Of a DNA stretch of 64,000 bases, positions 22,590-34,283 are shown piece after piece. The notes below the pieces were generated by a model. The model saw only the letters and a list, made by a program, of their open reading frames with translations, did no database searches and was not told the origin of the DNA. This DNA is from Puccinia triticina (taxonomy: Eukaryota; Basidiomycota; Pucciniomycetes; Pucciniales; Pucciniaceae): positions 5,208,001 to 5,272,000 of the forward strand of contig NC_070565.1 of NCBI RefSeq assembly GCF_026914185.1, in the 5' to 3' direction. Position numbers and translations under genes: made by a program. Each line of letters begins with the position of its first letter. Position 1 is the stretch's first letter.

Positions 22590-25500
22590 GTTGTTCAGAT
22601 GTCTTGCTTGATGTCTTGCTCTATTCAGAAGCGTCACTTGTTTGGTTGTCTTTAGATGCGTAAGCATCTGATTTGCTTACTTGGATTGACTCTTTGGGGC
22701 TACTGCTACTCAACTCGGGCTCTTCTTTGACGTTATCTTTTTTGATTTGCTTTGATTTTTGTTCTGGCTGTTTACGAGATTTGACCACTCTCTTCTTTTC
22801 TAATTCCTTCTTCTTCAGTTTGGCTTCTACCACCTCAAATGATGACCGATCTCTCTTGGTTGACATTAACACTTTCTTCTTAGTTTTTGGCCGGCCTTTG
22901 GGTTTTTTTTTGACTCCTGGGGCTTGAGTGGGGATGAAAATATGAGTACCGGCGACTAGTTGGTGAATTTGACCCAGGATGGTTTCTAGTCTTCTGGGGG
23001 TCTCTTTAGACAGGGCCAAAGTCAGCTTCTTGATTTCCTCATCAAGGTTAAGTTCAATTTTGTCTTGATTCTATTACCACAATTTAATTTCAATGCATGT
23101 AAGATAGCTCTCATTGAGTCCAACAAGAAGTATCAGTTACCAAAAGAAGACTACTTACTTCAAACTTGGGATTATACTGCAAATTCCATTGGTCATGGAA
23201 ATCATCTGGCATCAATGAACTTCCATCCTTGATAATTTTGGATATCTTATGCGCACAAGTTATTCCGTGTCCTATGGCAACAGTTTGTGAACAGGTTTCC
23301 ATTGGGTCCAGGTTTTTAATTCAATAAAATTGTTCAATGGCTTTCTGGATTTTGAACAATGAGATCTTGCCGAGAATCGGGATGAACTGTTTAGGGACTT
23401 TGATAAGGGTCTTGATGGTGTCTTTGCCAACAGATTCATGAACTTTCTTGATCTGAGCATCAACCGCAAGAGTTATAGATTGAAAGAGGGAAATTATATC
23501 ACCTGTTGAGTTTGTGACAAAGGATTTAAGATAAGCGTGACCAGATTCAACATGAGATGTGTTGAGATTGCGCAGGTGTGGGTACTGGCAAGCCCAGGCA
23601 ACAATAAAACTCTCCTTGTGCGGTATAATCCACTTCTCAAGGTATTCTAGGGCTGCTGGTGTGGTATGCTTTATGGTTACCCATCTAGCCCATTTCAAAA
23701 TTTCCTTTTTTCTCATATGTACACTCTCAAAACAACCAATATGGCTGCACCACTGGATTCTAAGGCCAAAACTACACAGGACACCGTGGACAAAACACCT
23801 TAAACCCCTCCGGATCAAAAGATACAACCCCTTCAAGACACCATCATTCAGTTACATACACACAAAACACCTTACTCAGGTCATGTAATGCGTTACATGA
23901 ACCACACTTACCCTGGACATGTAATCCGTTACATGGACCACCCTGACAGCTTGTCTACCCTTTACATATAATTTACCTCATCAGCTGCACTCATTACATT
24001 GTGCTATGCACATGTCATGCAGTGTCATGCAGTGTTGTTCACACTTGATGCAGGCTTATGCAGTCTAATGCAGTCTTATGCAGTCTTATGCAGGTGCATG
24101 CAGACTAGTGTAATAGGGGCTGCAGTATGACAGTTGACAGATGACATCATGCAGGTGTCAAGATAGCAAAAACCCCTCATGCAGCTTGCAGATGAAATCA
24201 GTTGACAGGCCAGGCCAGCTAAAACATCTCACCTCATATTTATCACTGGCTAAATTCCCTCATATGACATCATGACCTCATGTGACCTGTCAACCACCAG
24301 CCAAAATACCTAATTGTAGTCTTCAGGGCAGCTAAAACCCCTCATTCTCTTGTTCCCCTGGAGCTAAAATGTCTCACTCTTTTCTATTTAAGGAGGCTCT
24401 CCTCCCCCCAGTTGTAATTTCTCTCAGCAAACTACTTGCACTCAGCTTACCCCATAACAGTACAATACTTGCTCACTCTACAGTATTAGCCCCACTCTGT
24501 ATTGTGGTTTTACACCCTTACATACAAATTACAACTTCATAAAACACTTACACATCAGCTACACCACCATAACCCTTAAGCCACCTGCTCAAAGTAGGCT
24601 ATCCTTTGATACACCTCCACTATCACTACATAAACTTTCCAATTGTAGATTGGGGGGCTTTTTTTAGTGTCTAGTGAGCCAGGAAAGGCAGAGGTTCCCT
24701 CATTCATCCCTTTCTGCACTCAGCAAAAGGTTCCCAGGAACACTTTTGAGCTTTACACAGGGTGAGTCGCTAAGATGATTTTCAAGTTATTGTATTGTTC
24801 CACATAGATTTTGGCTGTTTTTGAGTAGGTCACCTGATTCCAAAGTTTCATAAACTTGTCCCATGGGTTTTCTTTCTTCTTATCTTTCTTGTTGCCGCCA
24901 TTTTTGTTTTTATTTTTATCTTTCTTGTTGCTGCCAGCAGGAAAATATTTTTTACATTTAGTTGTAATGTTCTTGTTGATATTCCATGTACAGAGGTTGG
25001 CTCTTGCGTCAGGGAAAACGGCATTGATTGCTCCATGTAAAGCCAAATCTTGATCAGTAATAAATACTTTTGGAACTCTTTCTGGCTTCCACACAAGCTT
25101 CTTGAGGACTTGGACGGCCCACAAGTACTTCTTGTTGTCTTCAAAGATCAAAAAACAGAAACCAATAGAGAGTGTTTGATTTGTTGCATCCTGCCCGATG
25201 ATATGGAGGAGGGGGATGTTGTAGCAATTTGTTTTGTATGTGGCATCTAAGAGTGCTACGTGGTGGTTGATTTGCGCGAGGTGAATGGATCCTGGGTGAG
25301 CAAAGAAGAGGTTTTGAATGGCTCCGCTAGTTTTTACCTTGACATCCCAAGCCCAGTTCATCTCCTTCAAGATGGACAGCATAGCTCCCATTGGGCTCCT
25401 ACCGCCTAAATCCTCCTGTTGGATCTTCTGTAGAGCGTTTTAGATTGTTTTATTAGTCGCAAGCATTTCCTCATTCAAAGTTTGCAGTTGGACAAGAATT

Positions 25501-25919
25501 TGCGCAGGGTTAAGTTTTGCCTTTGAGAGCTTGCGGATCTTGTCAACTTGCTCCGGCAACAGGTGTTTGTGAGCCACATGGGCAAAAGGTCCAGGCAACG
25601 GCTTGTGGTTGTGGGTGGCATAGCGAGTATCCAAGGTCCAAGTCTTTTCAACAATTTTTTTGCTGGTTGGAACGGTGCCCCTGAGTTGAAAAGGGCAATC
25701 AATCTTAACTGTTGAGGTTTTTTGTCCAGAAGGATTTGATGTCAAACCGCAATATGTTCCTGATTGATCACACCCTAGATAAACATTTTTGTTTTGTACA
25801 GAGTTGATCTTCACCACTGCGTATCTGTGATATTTTTCCCATTCTTGACAGAAAAAAACTAAGTCATCCATTGAAAGGAAGCGGGTGCTTGGAGGAGGGT
25901 CCAGTGGTTCTGAGCGCAA
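22590..25919 (-). pseudogene. MULE transposase (FAR1/WRKY-GCM type), interrupted
   Basis: Mutator-like DDE transposase. The N-terminal FAR1-type zinc-binding domain (25919-25440) includes CQEWEKYHRYAVVKINS, DCPFQLRG and ATHNHKP. The catalytic region (25391-24760) has HHVALLDATYKTN and PKVFITDQDLAL, with both Asp residues. The third acidic residue is in NTSHVESGHAYLKSF after the insertion (23659-23330). The C-terminal tail (about 23040-22621) is Lys-rich, with KKPKGRPKTKKK. Breaks: TAA for Gln at 25440-25442, TGA at 23321-23323, and a 1.1-kb insertion at 23660-24759 between LATHP and AALEYLEKW. A probable intron has the donor gtaagt at about 23158. The element's own terminal repeats were not identified. 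Confidence 0.85.
23660..24759 (+). mobile_element. Solo LTR inserted in the MULE transposase gene
   Basis: 1100 bp, starting TGTGGTATGC and ending TTTACACA, in the middle of the transposase reading frame. It carries an LTR-type promoter on the plus strand (CTATTTAAGG near 24383, followed by a pyrimidine-rich CTCCTCCCCCCAGTTG). Similar words in the same order occur at 63800-63960, where another LTR of this family seems to lie. Flanks are GCTGG and GGGTG, so no clean 5-bp duplication is seen and the borders may be a few bases off. Likely Gypsy-type; this is inferred. Confidence 0.6.
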
Positions 25920-26048
25920 AAAAACCCTTTTAATTCATTTACACAAATTGGCCATTTCCCTGCGGAGTATTTGGTGTTTCTAGGTGAGTCCGCGCTGGTT
26001 CTGTGTTTTGTGAGATGTGTTTGAGGTCTAAATTGGTCTTACCCCTCC

Positions 26049-26644
26049 AGACGAATGTGGGGTTTTGCTTGGCACGCATGCTCGCAACACTGCGTGGGCA
26101 CTGCAAGGCCGCCGCACAACTAGGATCCCAAAGGCGCTTCGAGCCAACCGAGTCACTGTAATGCCCGGGGTATCGTTGGACGGTCTGCTTGGGACCATAA
26201 CCCAGGTGGGATCCATGTGCCGCCTGGACATGGAATATTTCATTGAGACTGTACTGGTAAGTCCAACTTCCTTATCCCTCAGCTCGGTTTCTTCGGTCCA
26301 AATAGCCTGACTCTGGTATGTACCCCCAGATGCCTGCAATGAATCCGTTCCCGGGTTGAAACAGCATCCTGGTGATGGATAATGCTCGGATCCACCACGG
26401 CGGTTGGGTTGCGCAGATTTGTGCAGATGCAGGGGTATTACTCATGTACCTTCCAACCTACTCTCCCGACTACAACCCAATCAAAAAGGTATTCTCCGTC
26501 CTCAAGTCGCAATTGAAGCGAGCGCAGATTCTCACTGGAACCCACGCGGATGCGGAGATAATCAAGGAGTTTTCGCCCACGATTGTCACGCCGGATGTGA
26601 TGAGAAGAATCTTCTTGGGAGCTGGTTACTCAGGCGGGGATTGA
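26049..26644 (+). pseudogene. Tc1/mariner-type transposase fragment (DDE_3)
   Basis: Exon 26049-26256 carries DECGVLLGT and then RVTVMPGVSLDGLLGTITQ. After a 73-bp intron (gtaagt...cag), exon 26330-26644 carries SILVMDNARIHHGGWVAQIC and YLPTYSPDYNPIKKVFSVLK. The order is that of basidiomycete IS630/Tc1/mariner transposases. It is inactive. The N-terminal DNA-binding domain is missing, a TGA lies at about 26359 just before SILVMDN, and the third catalytic acidic residue (usually NPIEKVFS) is Lys. No terminal repeats were found. Confidence 0.85.
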
Positions 26645-27278
26645 ACTCAGGTACTTCCTGGTGGCTCCTCCCTCCACTACATGATTTCTTCCTCCCTCCA
26701 CTATATGATTTCATAGTGTTACACCTCCTCCTATTTTGTATGTTGACAGCACACACTGGGTCCCTCATGTGTGTCTATGTTAGAGTTTTCACTCTATGTT
26801 ACCCTCAATAGATATAAATACAATAACAATATACATTATTTCCTGGTCGCACGGAGTCAGATCACAGACACATCATTGGTTGTTTGGAGAAGGGGAAGAC
26901 AAGGAGCTCCCGCGGTGCGCCTGGGGAGACCCCTGCACACACTTTGAGCAGGCCTCAAATCTGGATCTCGCAGTTGAATCTACGAGCCTGCGGCTCCACA
27001 GTGCGGGGACTTAGCCGGAATTTGAATCACTCAGTGGATCTTGCAGTTGAATCTACAAGACCATGATTTTTGGACATGGGTTATTAGGCTCTATCTGGTG
27101 AGCAATTAAATGCATGAGTCAACCAGAACTTTATGATGAATTGCATAAAGGATCTGGGCCTAACTCGAGTGAGATACAACTAGGGACCAAGTGCCATATT
27201 AGGAAGTATGTGAAAGAAGATATTGCACGCATGGTGCTACTTACCACGGCAATCGCGCCGATTTGCCTGGAAATTCAC
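26645..27278. other. Spacer, possible LTR debris
   Basis: CCTCCCTCCACTA(C/T)ATGATTTC is duplicated in tandem near 26668-26712. About 26770-26880 resembles the end of a copia-type LTR (TTTTCACTCTATGTTACCCT), but I could not define borders. No gene. Confidence 0.3.
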
Positions 27279-30020
27279 TCAGATCTCCTGAGTGGGCGCG
27301 ACCTTGGAGCGCAACACAGCCAAAGGCAAGGGCTCAGACTCTTCATCGGAGTTGTCTGACAAATCGTCGGTCATGTCATCCTCCGCAGCCGCTTTTCTGA
27401 AGGATTCCTCGGCCGACGGCGTGTTTGAAGAGGTGGGGTGGCAGAAGGCCGCAGGTCGGCCGCCAGCCTCCGCAGCCGCTTTTCTGAAGGATTCCTCGGC
27501 CGACGGCGTGGTTGAAGAGGTGGGGTGGCAGAAGGCCGCAGGTCGGCCGCCAGCGGTGGATTGCGGGCCAGAGACAGCCGTCGCGGTTGTCCCAGCGCGG
27601 TCCTGGGCCCCCGGCAGTGCGTGAGTGCCTGGAGTGGCCCCGCTGACCTGGTCCAGGGCGCTTGGAGTGCCGACGTTGACTCGGTCCTGGGGGATTGCGC
27701 GTGGGGTCACAGCGTCATGAGCGGGCAGTGTGTGAGTGGGGATCAACCATCTGGCCCCCTTCATCAATTGGGACGCCAGGGGCGCAGGAAAGTTGAGCTT
27801 GGCTAGGGCGATCGTAGAGGTGTCCAGGAAAAAATCCCAGCGACCGATGTGGTGCAGCTTGATTAAGCCCCGCGGGAGTGGGTCGTCATTCGGGACGTTG
27901 CACATTTGGAGGAATTCCTCCAACTCTAAACGTCTGCTGGCTTCATTCATTCGCAGATGGGAGCTTGGGGTCGTCATGCTGATCCAAGAACTAGCCAATG
28001 GCGATCTGGGCGTCGGGACCTTGCGACTGCGTGCGAACCTTGGCGGCAAACGGTCTCGCCCAAAGTTGAGCCGACTCATGGTCTGCGCTATGCCTTCCGC
28101 GGCGGGGCTGTGAGGCATCTTGCGAGCGGGTGACCGATGGATCCCAGAGTTGATATCTGAGGGTTGCATGACTTCTACATCTGAGCTTGCGTCACGAGTT
28201 TGACGGGACTGAATGGGTGGCCAAGACTGCAGCAGGGTACTCGGATTCCAAACTGGACGTCTCCTGATCCTCAGGATAGCCCCCAAGGTCCTTGAAACCG
28301 GTCAAGTCATACCGGAGGGCAGGCCCCGCACTTGCCCCAAGGGACCGCTTTGCCGGGGACTCCGCACGTGCAAGGGAACCTGCGCCAGTTAGCAATTGAG
28401 CGCCAGGGGAAGGCACGCTAGCCGCCGACTTAGACTCCGAGGCAGGGACCCAACGGCCGGGGAGGACACGGCCTGCGGACGAGACTCGCACTGGAGTAAA
28501 CACTAGGCCTGCCTTCTCGGTTTTCGGCCCCGCGGCCGGAGCAGACAACACTGACAACTTCCTGGATGATAACAATTCGGCGGGGGTCCCAGGATGGGCG
28601 GCCGACTTTGAGTGAGACGTCGCCTGGCCTGGGGTTTCCGACGCCCGGGCAGCTTGCAATTTGGCAGGGGAGGCAGCAGACTTGTGCTTGCTGAGGCGCG
28701 CGTCTTGTTTAACCGCCAGCTCGGCAAGGGTGAACACGGGACGCTTATCTTTCGTGAATTCAGGGATGTTGGGGGGGTTGTCCTGGTCTATCCCGGGGAT
28801 TTTATGAAGCATACAGCGACTCCACTTTGTTAACCCGTCACGAGTCACGCGGATTGAGGTGCCTGGGTTTTTCGGGTCTTTGATTCTCATCGACTCGGTG
28901 TTCACGCCGTACTTCCCAGTGATGTACACATGGAGATCAGCCGCGATCCGGATGCGCTCTTGTTCATTGACATTGGCGAGCGGCTGTCGGATGGGAGGGA
29001 CAATCTACCTGGTCAGTATGGCCTAACCAAGCACCTGAGGCTCCACATCCACGAATAATGTCTTACATTGACCGCCACCCAAGCCTGGGAGCGTTCCAGG
29101 GCCAATCGCGTGTCATCAGGGCCATAACTCATTGCCAGAGCGTCCTGCTGGGCCCTTGCCTGAGGAGACAGGCACGTTAGCCACCCACCGGGGTCAATGG
29201 GAAATGAAATTGCAGCACTCACCGCCTGTTCAGCCTTCGCTTTTTTCTGTGGGTCCTGCATGACTACCTTGATTGTCAGTTGGGCAGTTGGGCTGGCCAG
29301 TGCTTGCTCGACAAACTCCGCCAATTGGGCTGCAGAGGAGACCATAACGTTTTTCCCCTTTGCAAATTTCTTGTTTTTTGGTATGATGAACTGCCACTTG
29401 AGTAGCTTCTCCTTCTCCATCTGATGGAGATGAGCCCCCAGGAGCGGGACTATCTTGTCGAGTCCGTCGATACAGTCCTCGATGACTTTGGGCCAAGTCA
29501 TGTGCTGCAGGATCGTCTTCAAGACCGCCTTGTCATCGCTGACCACCCGCTCCCAAGGTTTTGCACTGGCCGCGGTCGTGTTCCAAGGATTAACTTGGGC
29601 AATCTGGCCTGCCGCAGACAACTGGTACACGTGGTGATCGAGGTTGATGATCCGCGGGGCCGGCGGGCGCCTGGAGTCCAATACTGGAGCCACAGCTGCC
29701 TGGCGGGGAGGGGCGCGGCGAGTCGTGTTGGGACTGGGACCTATGCTCTCGGGATCGTCTCGGTTCAGGATTGACTGTTCATAAAACATCTTGCAGGCAT
29801 CAGCCTGAGAGTCTGGGGGCTGACTGGGTCCGAGGTACGACTCTTGTGGCTCGCCATGCGCATTGGCGAAAGGCAGCGGATCCATCCGGCTGGTGAGCGT
29901 AAAGAATTTGTCGGTTACTTCGTTTTCGTTGGACTGATGCCAAAAACACAAAAAAACCTTCAGCTGTTGCCCAAATGTGCAGGGTACAGTATGATGGAAG
30001 CAAAGGTATGTACATACCAT
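27279..30020 (-). CDS. Hypothetical protein with internal repeat and possible SAM-like segment
   Basis: Not recognised. Proposed exons are 30020-30018 (ATG just before gtatgt), 29933-29223, 29159-29067, 29004-28254 and 28180-27279, in phase throughout; 819 aa. The N-terminal half is globular and charged (WPKVIEDCIDGLDKIVPLL, LLKWQFIIPKNKKFAKGK). The middle is Ala/Ser/Pro/Lys-rich and disordered. Near 27950-27750, LELEEFLQMCNVPNDDP and GRWDFFLDTSTIALAKLNF look like the SAM-like segment seen in many fungal unknowns. A segment beginning GGRPAAFCHPTSS is then repeated in tandem (27540-27370). The last intron (donor gtttgg) is weak. Without it, exon 4 runs to a stop at 28192 (522 aa from Met at 29885) and the last part would be frameshifted. 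A Pro-rich ORF upstream (about 30500-30330) may be an extra 5' exon or UTR. Confidence 0.5.
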
Positions 30021-30866
30021 GGTTGCAACTGTGCAGCTGGCCAGGAACCGGTGGGTGACAAGAAGGAAGATGGGGATTCCTAAATCCCGGAGGGGGGGGA
30101 TCAATCCAATCAGCTCTCAAGGTGATTGGACGGCAGGTAAGAGGGGCGGGAAGGGAGAAACACTCACCGGTATTGGAAAAGGTGATTTTTGGAGTCGGGG
30201 ATCTGAATGGGCTGTTTGGCGGATGGTACCAACTGGGGGGGAGAAGAAAAAATGATTGGGTCAGCTGTCCGGGTGAATGGAGAGCAGGGAAGAGGGGGGG
30301 AAGGCTTGGAGCGAAGGGAGAGGGTGGTGAGGTACTCACCGGTATCGGTATTGGCGGATTTGAGGCGGTTTGGGTTCCGGTTGGGCTGGCGGGTGGATGG
30401 TTCCTGCGGATGGTTCCGGCTGGCTGGTGGGCGTTTCCGGCGGCTGGGCTGTGGGTGGGTCCGGATGAGCGGGGGGGGCAAGGAGAGTCGGGGGGCATTT
30501 TCGATGGGGAGGGGGTAGGGGGTATGGGAGAGATGGAGAGAGGGAAGGAGTGCAAAGATGAGAATGTTTGGAAGGATACAGGGCAGGTGGCTTAAATGGA
30601 AAATTTTGTTGGTCGGATTTTCAGGCTGCCGGACCCGCAAGCTTTTTGGTTTTGGCTGTACTGTGTTGTCCATCTTTGCAGTGTATGAAGTCGAGCGGAT
30701 TCTGCTTGATTGCGGCCGGGAGGCGATCCGCAGAAGCCAGCAGGTGATCGCGGGTCGGACTGCCCCCGGCGATGTTCCCAGGGTTGTTCCGCGGGTCCGT
30801 TAGCGCGCAAAACAGGAACCCGGGCGGCCAGAGTTCGCCCCCGAACGCCCAGTTGCGGCTCTGTTA

Positions 30867-31230
30867 GAGCATCCGCATCGGTTGCGGATTAAGGGAGGAT
30901 TAGCGTAACTAATCCTCCTCGGCAACCGCATTGGGTCCGATTTAATCGGACTAAAATCCTCCCGGGAGTACAATTTGGAGTAAGCGGGAGTAAAGTTACT
31001 CCTTGCTAATCCTGGGAGTAAGCGCTGCATGCATATTCACATGCATGCAGACACTCCTCCCCACCCAAAAGTATGCACCAAACACAGCTTACATAAGCTG
31101 TAGGTGCATACCACATACTTACACAGCTTTTTATCCCGCACCAATGCGGCTGCCGGCCGGGATTAGCGCTAATCCGGGAGTAAGCAGATCTGTTACTCCT
31201 CGAGTTACACCCGCACCGATGCGGATGCTC
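30867..31230. mobile_element. PIF/Harbinger-type MITE, TSD TTA
   Basis: 364 bp. The ends are GAGCATCCGCATCGGTTGCGG and, inverted, GAGCATCCGCATCGGTGCGGG. It is flanked by TTA on both sides (30864-30866 and 31231-31233), the TWA target of PIF/Harbinger elements. The interior contains inverted AGGATTAGCG and GCTAATCCGGGAGTAA words and no ORF of note. It lies between the hypothetical gene's 5' side and a tRNA-like gene. Confidence 0.88.
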
Positions 31231-31275
31231 TTAGAGACTGTTGGAATTGGCGAAAAAACCTGCCGCAAAAAATAC

Positions 31276-31362
31276 TGACTCTGGCCGGGCTCGAACCGAC
31301 GACAACATGCGGGCACGACGCGACTTGTTAAGCATGTGCTCTACCAACTGAGCTACAGTGCC
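31276..31362 (-). tRNA. tRNA-like gene with intron (possible tRNA-Val AAC), copy 2
   Basis: Same mature segments as the copy at 19709-19794, with a different intron of about 15 nt and a T-arm reading GTCGGTTCGAGCCCGGC. A T6 terminator follows, and TATATATTC lies about 40 nt upstream. The flanks resemble copy 1 beyond the tRNA (TGTTGGAAT...GG(C/T)...AAAAACCTG on one side, CCTCAGAG.ATTGGAGAAA on the other). The very short variable loop makes isotype and activity uncertain. Confidence 0.55.
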
Positions 31363-32440
31363 AAAGGGAATCCCGATGACCCCAAGCCATCAACTCGGGT
31401 ATATATTCTGACGAACTACGCCTCCTCAGAGGATTGGAGAAACACCCACCACATTTTTTCATGAATTCAGTCAAAAGCTGTTTTCAAGCTTGATGAGGAC
31501 TCAGACTTAATTACGGTAACTTCAACTGCCCATTCCTTACACCCAAGCCTTCCATGGACTGTGTTTTGCCTCGGACACGGAGGCCGGGCACCGGTTTCAT
31601 GAACACATCATGAACACAGGGTTGCCTTGCAGAGCACAGTCCCAAAGGCATCCACAGTGGCCAACCGTAAGACACACAGAATCCTGCCTATGTCTTGCCT
31701 TTTTTGAGGACGTGTTTCTTGCATACACATGTACAAAAAAAGGGGGGATTAGGTTGCATTTCCAACTCAAATGAATAATCTGGATAAATATCATGAATAA
31801 AGGTATGCATGCACAAGAAAGGGAAAGAAGAAAAGCAATGTGAATATGTATGATTTAGAGGAACAACCTTCACCAACAACCCCAAGCTGTTTTTTTATTT
31901 ATTTTATCTTTTTTTTGTGGATGGGTGGAGTATCAACAGTTGTACAATTAGGGTAGAACACGTCCACATACGCATGTATCTGCCCTAGCCTCTCTCCTCC
32001 GCTCTCTTGTCGAGGCAAAAGCGGGGCCAGCGCGCCGGACGTGGTGTTCATTGTAATAATAAAGTATCTTCTTTTGAGTATAGGATCATCAACAACATTC
32101 ACGTAACATAACATAGAGCGATAGGAATCTGTGTGCACACATATGAATCATATATGTATATGAGTAAAAACGAGACGGTAAGTGGACGGCTGTGAAAGGA
32201 AAAGTCTTTTTGGTTGTTTGTTTGTTTGAGGTTGGGGGTTTTGAGATAGTAGGCAACAGTCAACAGGCAGGAAAAACATTTTTTTTGTGTGTGTCATGAT
32301 CTGTGTGTTTGGGGTTTTTGTTGGGAGGAGGTAGGAGCAGTAGAAGACGAAACGAAAAGAGAGGGAACTATTTTTGGGGGGGTTAGGGGAGTTTTTCTGT
32401 GATGATTCTAAGTACTGAAGGAGAGGAAAGAAGGAGCGAG
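31363..32440. other. Spacer and 3' flank of the bZIP gene
   Basis: AT-rich, with poly-T and poly-G runs near 31900 and 32280-32390. ORFs here lack domains. The part near 32300-32440 is probably the bZIP 3' UTR. Confidence 0.4.
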
Positions 32441-34283
32441 TCAGATGCGACAGCCAGCGAGTCTGGGGACGACGAGGTCGACGAGGGGATCGGCTTGGGA
32501 GTCGATGGCCGGGGGAGAAGGGGAAGAGGGGTACGGAGGCGGCGCAGGTTCGACGAGTTTGAGGACGAGTCGGCCGTCGAGACAGGCGGCGAGTTTCCGG
32601 GGATCGATGAGCATATCGGAGGGCTGGCGATGGAGGGGGCTATCGAGGCTGGGAGGGTCGGGCGCCAAGGCGGCGCAGACCATCCACCAGAGCCGCCCGG
32701 CCAGCAGCCCGTCTTCAGAGCCGCTCTCCCTGCCCTCGTCCACCGGTCCCCGCCGGCCACCACCCGCCTTCTCTTCCAAGGCTAGCTCAGCCGGGACGCT
32801 CGGGAACAGCTTCCAGCCGGGACCAAGCACGGCGCGCTTGGCTGGGGTGGCGTGCTCGAGCTTCTGCTCGAGCAGCGCTTGGGGCGACTTCCCTGGCTCC
32901 TCCTGCTCGTCGTCGTCGTGGTTGTTGAACAAGGTGCGTCCAGAGCCAAGTAGGCCCTTGTACACGTCGACGGAGACGTCGGGGATGAGCCTGGAAGGGA
33001 AGAGTCAAGGTCAGTCTGGAGATCAGCGAGGCAATGAGAGGAGGGGACGGGACGGACGTGGTGTGGACGCCGACGTTGCCGCCGCCGGTCATCCCGCCGA
33101 CGCCGTTGAACGGCTTGCGGGTGTGGCTGCCAAGGTCCTTGTGTAAGTTGGGCAGCGGGATCATCGCATTCGTCTTAGCGGATCTCAAGCGGGGCGAGGC
33201 GGGCAAGGCGCTGGTCGATTGGCCAGCGGAGGCGTTCGATCCAGTCGAGTTGTTGTTGTTGTTGTTGTTGGGCAGGGTGGTGGGGGAGATGGAGCCGAGG
33301 GACATCTCCTCGATCTTCTTCATCAGATCGGACCACTTCTGTTTGAGCTGTTCGACCTGGGACTTGAGTTCCTTGTTCTCGTTCTGGGCTGCGCCGAGGT
33401 CGTTGTAGAGGGCCTCGATGGTCTGGTCGCGCTGGGCGACCTGCTGCTCGAGGGCGGAGATGTGCTGTTTCCGACGGTGGCGGAAGTTGCGAGCACTGAT
33501 CTTGTTGCGCAGCTGGCGTTTCTCCTTGCTGCTCAGCATCTTGTACTCCTCCGCACTCGGCTTGTCCTCCCACTCGGGCACATTGACGAGCGGATGGGAG
33601 TGGGAGAGCGTGCGTTTGTGGGCGCTGGGGGCGGGGGAGGCGGGTGTGGGTTGTTGGCCGAAGGTGATCGCAGAGGACGAGCGGGAATGTGTGGCTCTGA
33701 GGATCGGGGAGCGTTGGTCGTCCTCCTTCTTGAACGATGAGGGGGATCGTCGAGGGAGGGTGATTTTGAGCTCGGGGTGTTTGGTGCTCAGGGGGTTGAT
33801 CTGGGGGGTGGTCGAAGCAGAACTGCTGCTGCTGTTGTTGTTGTTGTTGTTGTTGGATGGATGATGGGGCGGGATGGAAGCCGAGAGCAGGGCTGGATCC
33901 AAGGCGTAGGTGGGGAAGTGATCGGCTGGTCGTTCGAAGGGCAGGGCGAAGTGGCTTGGCGTGGTCTTGGTGGCTGCTGAGTGTTCGGAGTCATCGGAGA
34001 GTGAGGCTGAGGATGAGGGGGGGTAGCTGAGGATGGTTGAAGGGTCGAGCGAGAGGATGGGCTGGTTGTTGTTGATGAGTTGCTGCTGCTGTTGTTGGGT
34101 CTGGTCGAGTGTGAAGTGGAGGGGTTCGAATGCGAATCTGGATGGGCGGCAGGGTCAGTGTTTGCCTGGGTGCGGCTGGGCTGCTGCTGCTGCTTACCGC
34201 TGGCTGTCGAAGTCGTTGCTGAGCAGTCCTCCGATCTCCTCGTCTGCCTGGTCGAGGTTGAGCCATTCGTTGATCGAGTCCAT
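32441..34283 (-). CDS. bZIP transcription factor with polyQ/polyN tracts
   Basis: DNA-binding regulator. Exons 34283-34198, 34137-33058 and 32990-32441 join in phase (571 aa). It starts MDSINEWLNLDQADEEIG. The basic region KRQLRNKISARNFRHRRKQ has the N-x7-R pattern and is followed by a leucine-zipper/coiled coil (ALEQQVAQRDQTIEALYN, ENKELKSQVEQLKQKW). Low-complexity tracts come from CAG/AAC repeats: Q6 after LDQT, N7 before the bZIP and N7 after it. The C-terminal exon is acidic and Pro-rich (NNHDDDEQEEPGKSP). The second intron (67 bp) was chosen because reading through it gives an Arg-rich, unlikely tail. An upstream exon ending at a gtaatc donor near 34380 could extend the N-terminus. The target pathway cannot be told from the sequence. 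Confidence 0.88.

Noticed and set aside
29800..30673. Pro/Ser-rich ORFs (169-251 aa) upstream of the hypothetical gene
   Set aside because: Overlapping frames of a C-rich stretch. Part may be 5' UTR or an extra exon, but no phase-consistent join to the main frame was convincing enough to annotate.
32445..33146. 233-aa plus-strand ORF opposite the bZIP C-terminal exon, and other plus-strand ORFs to 33864
   Set aside because: Shadow frames of a GC-rich, repeat-containing coding exon; the minus strand gives the bZIP with consistent splicing.
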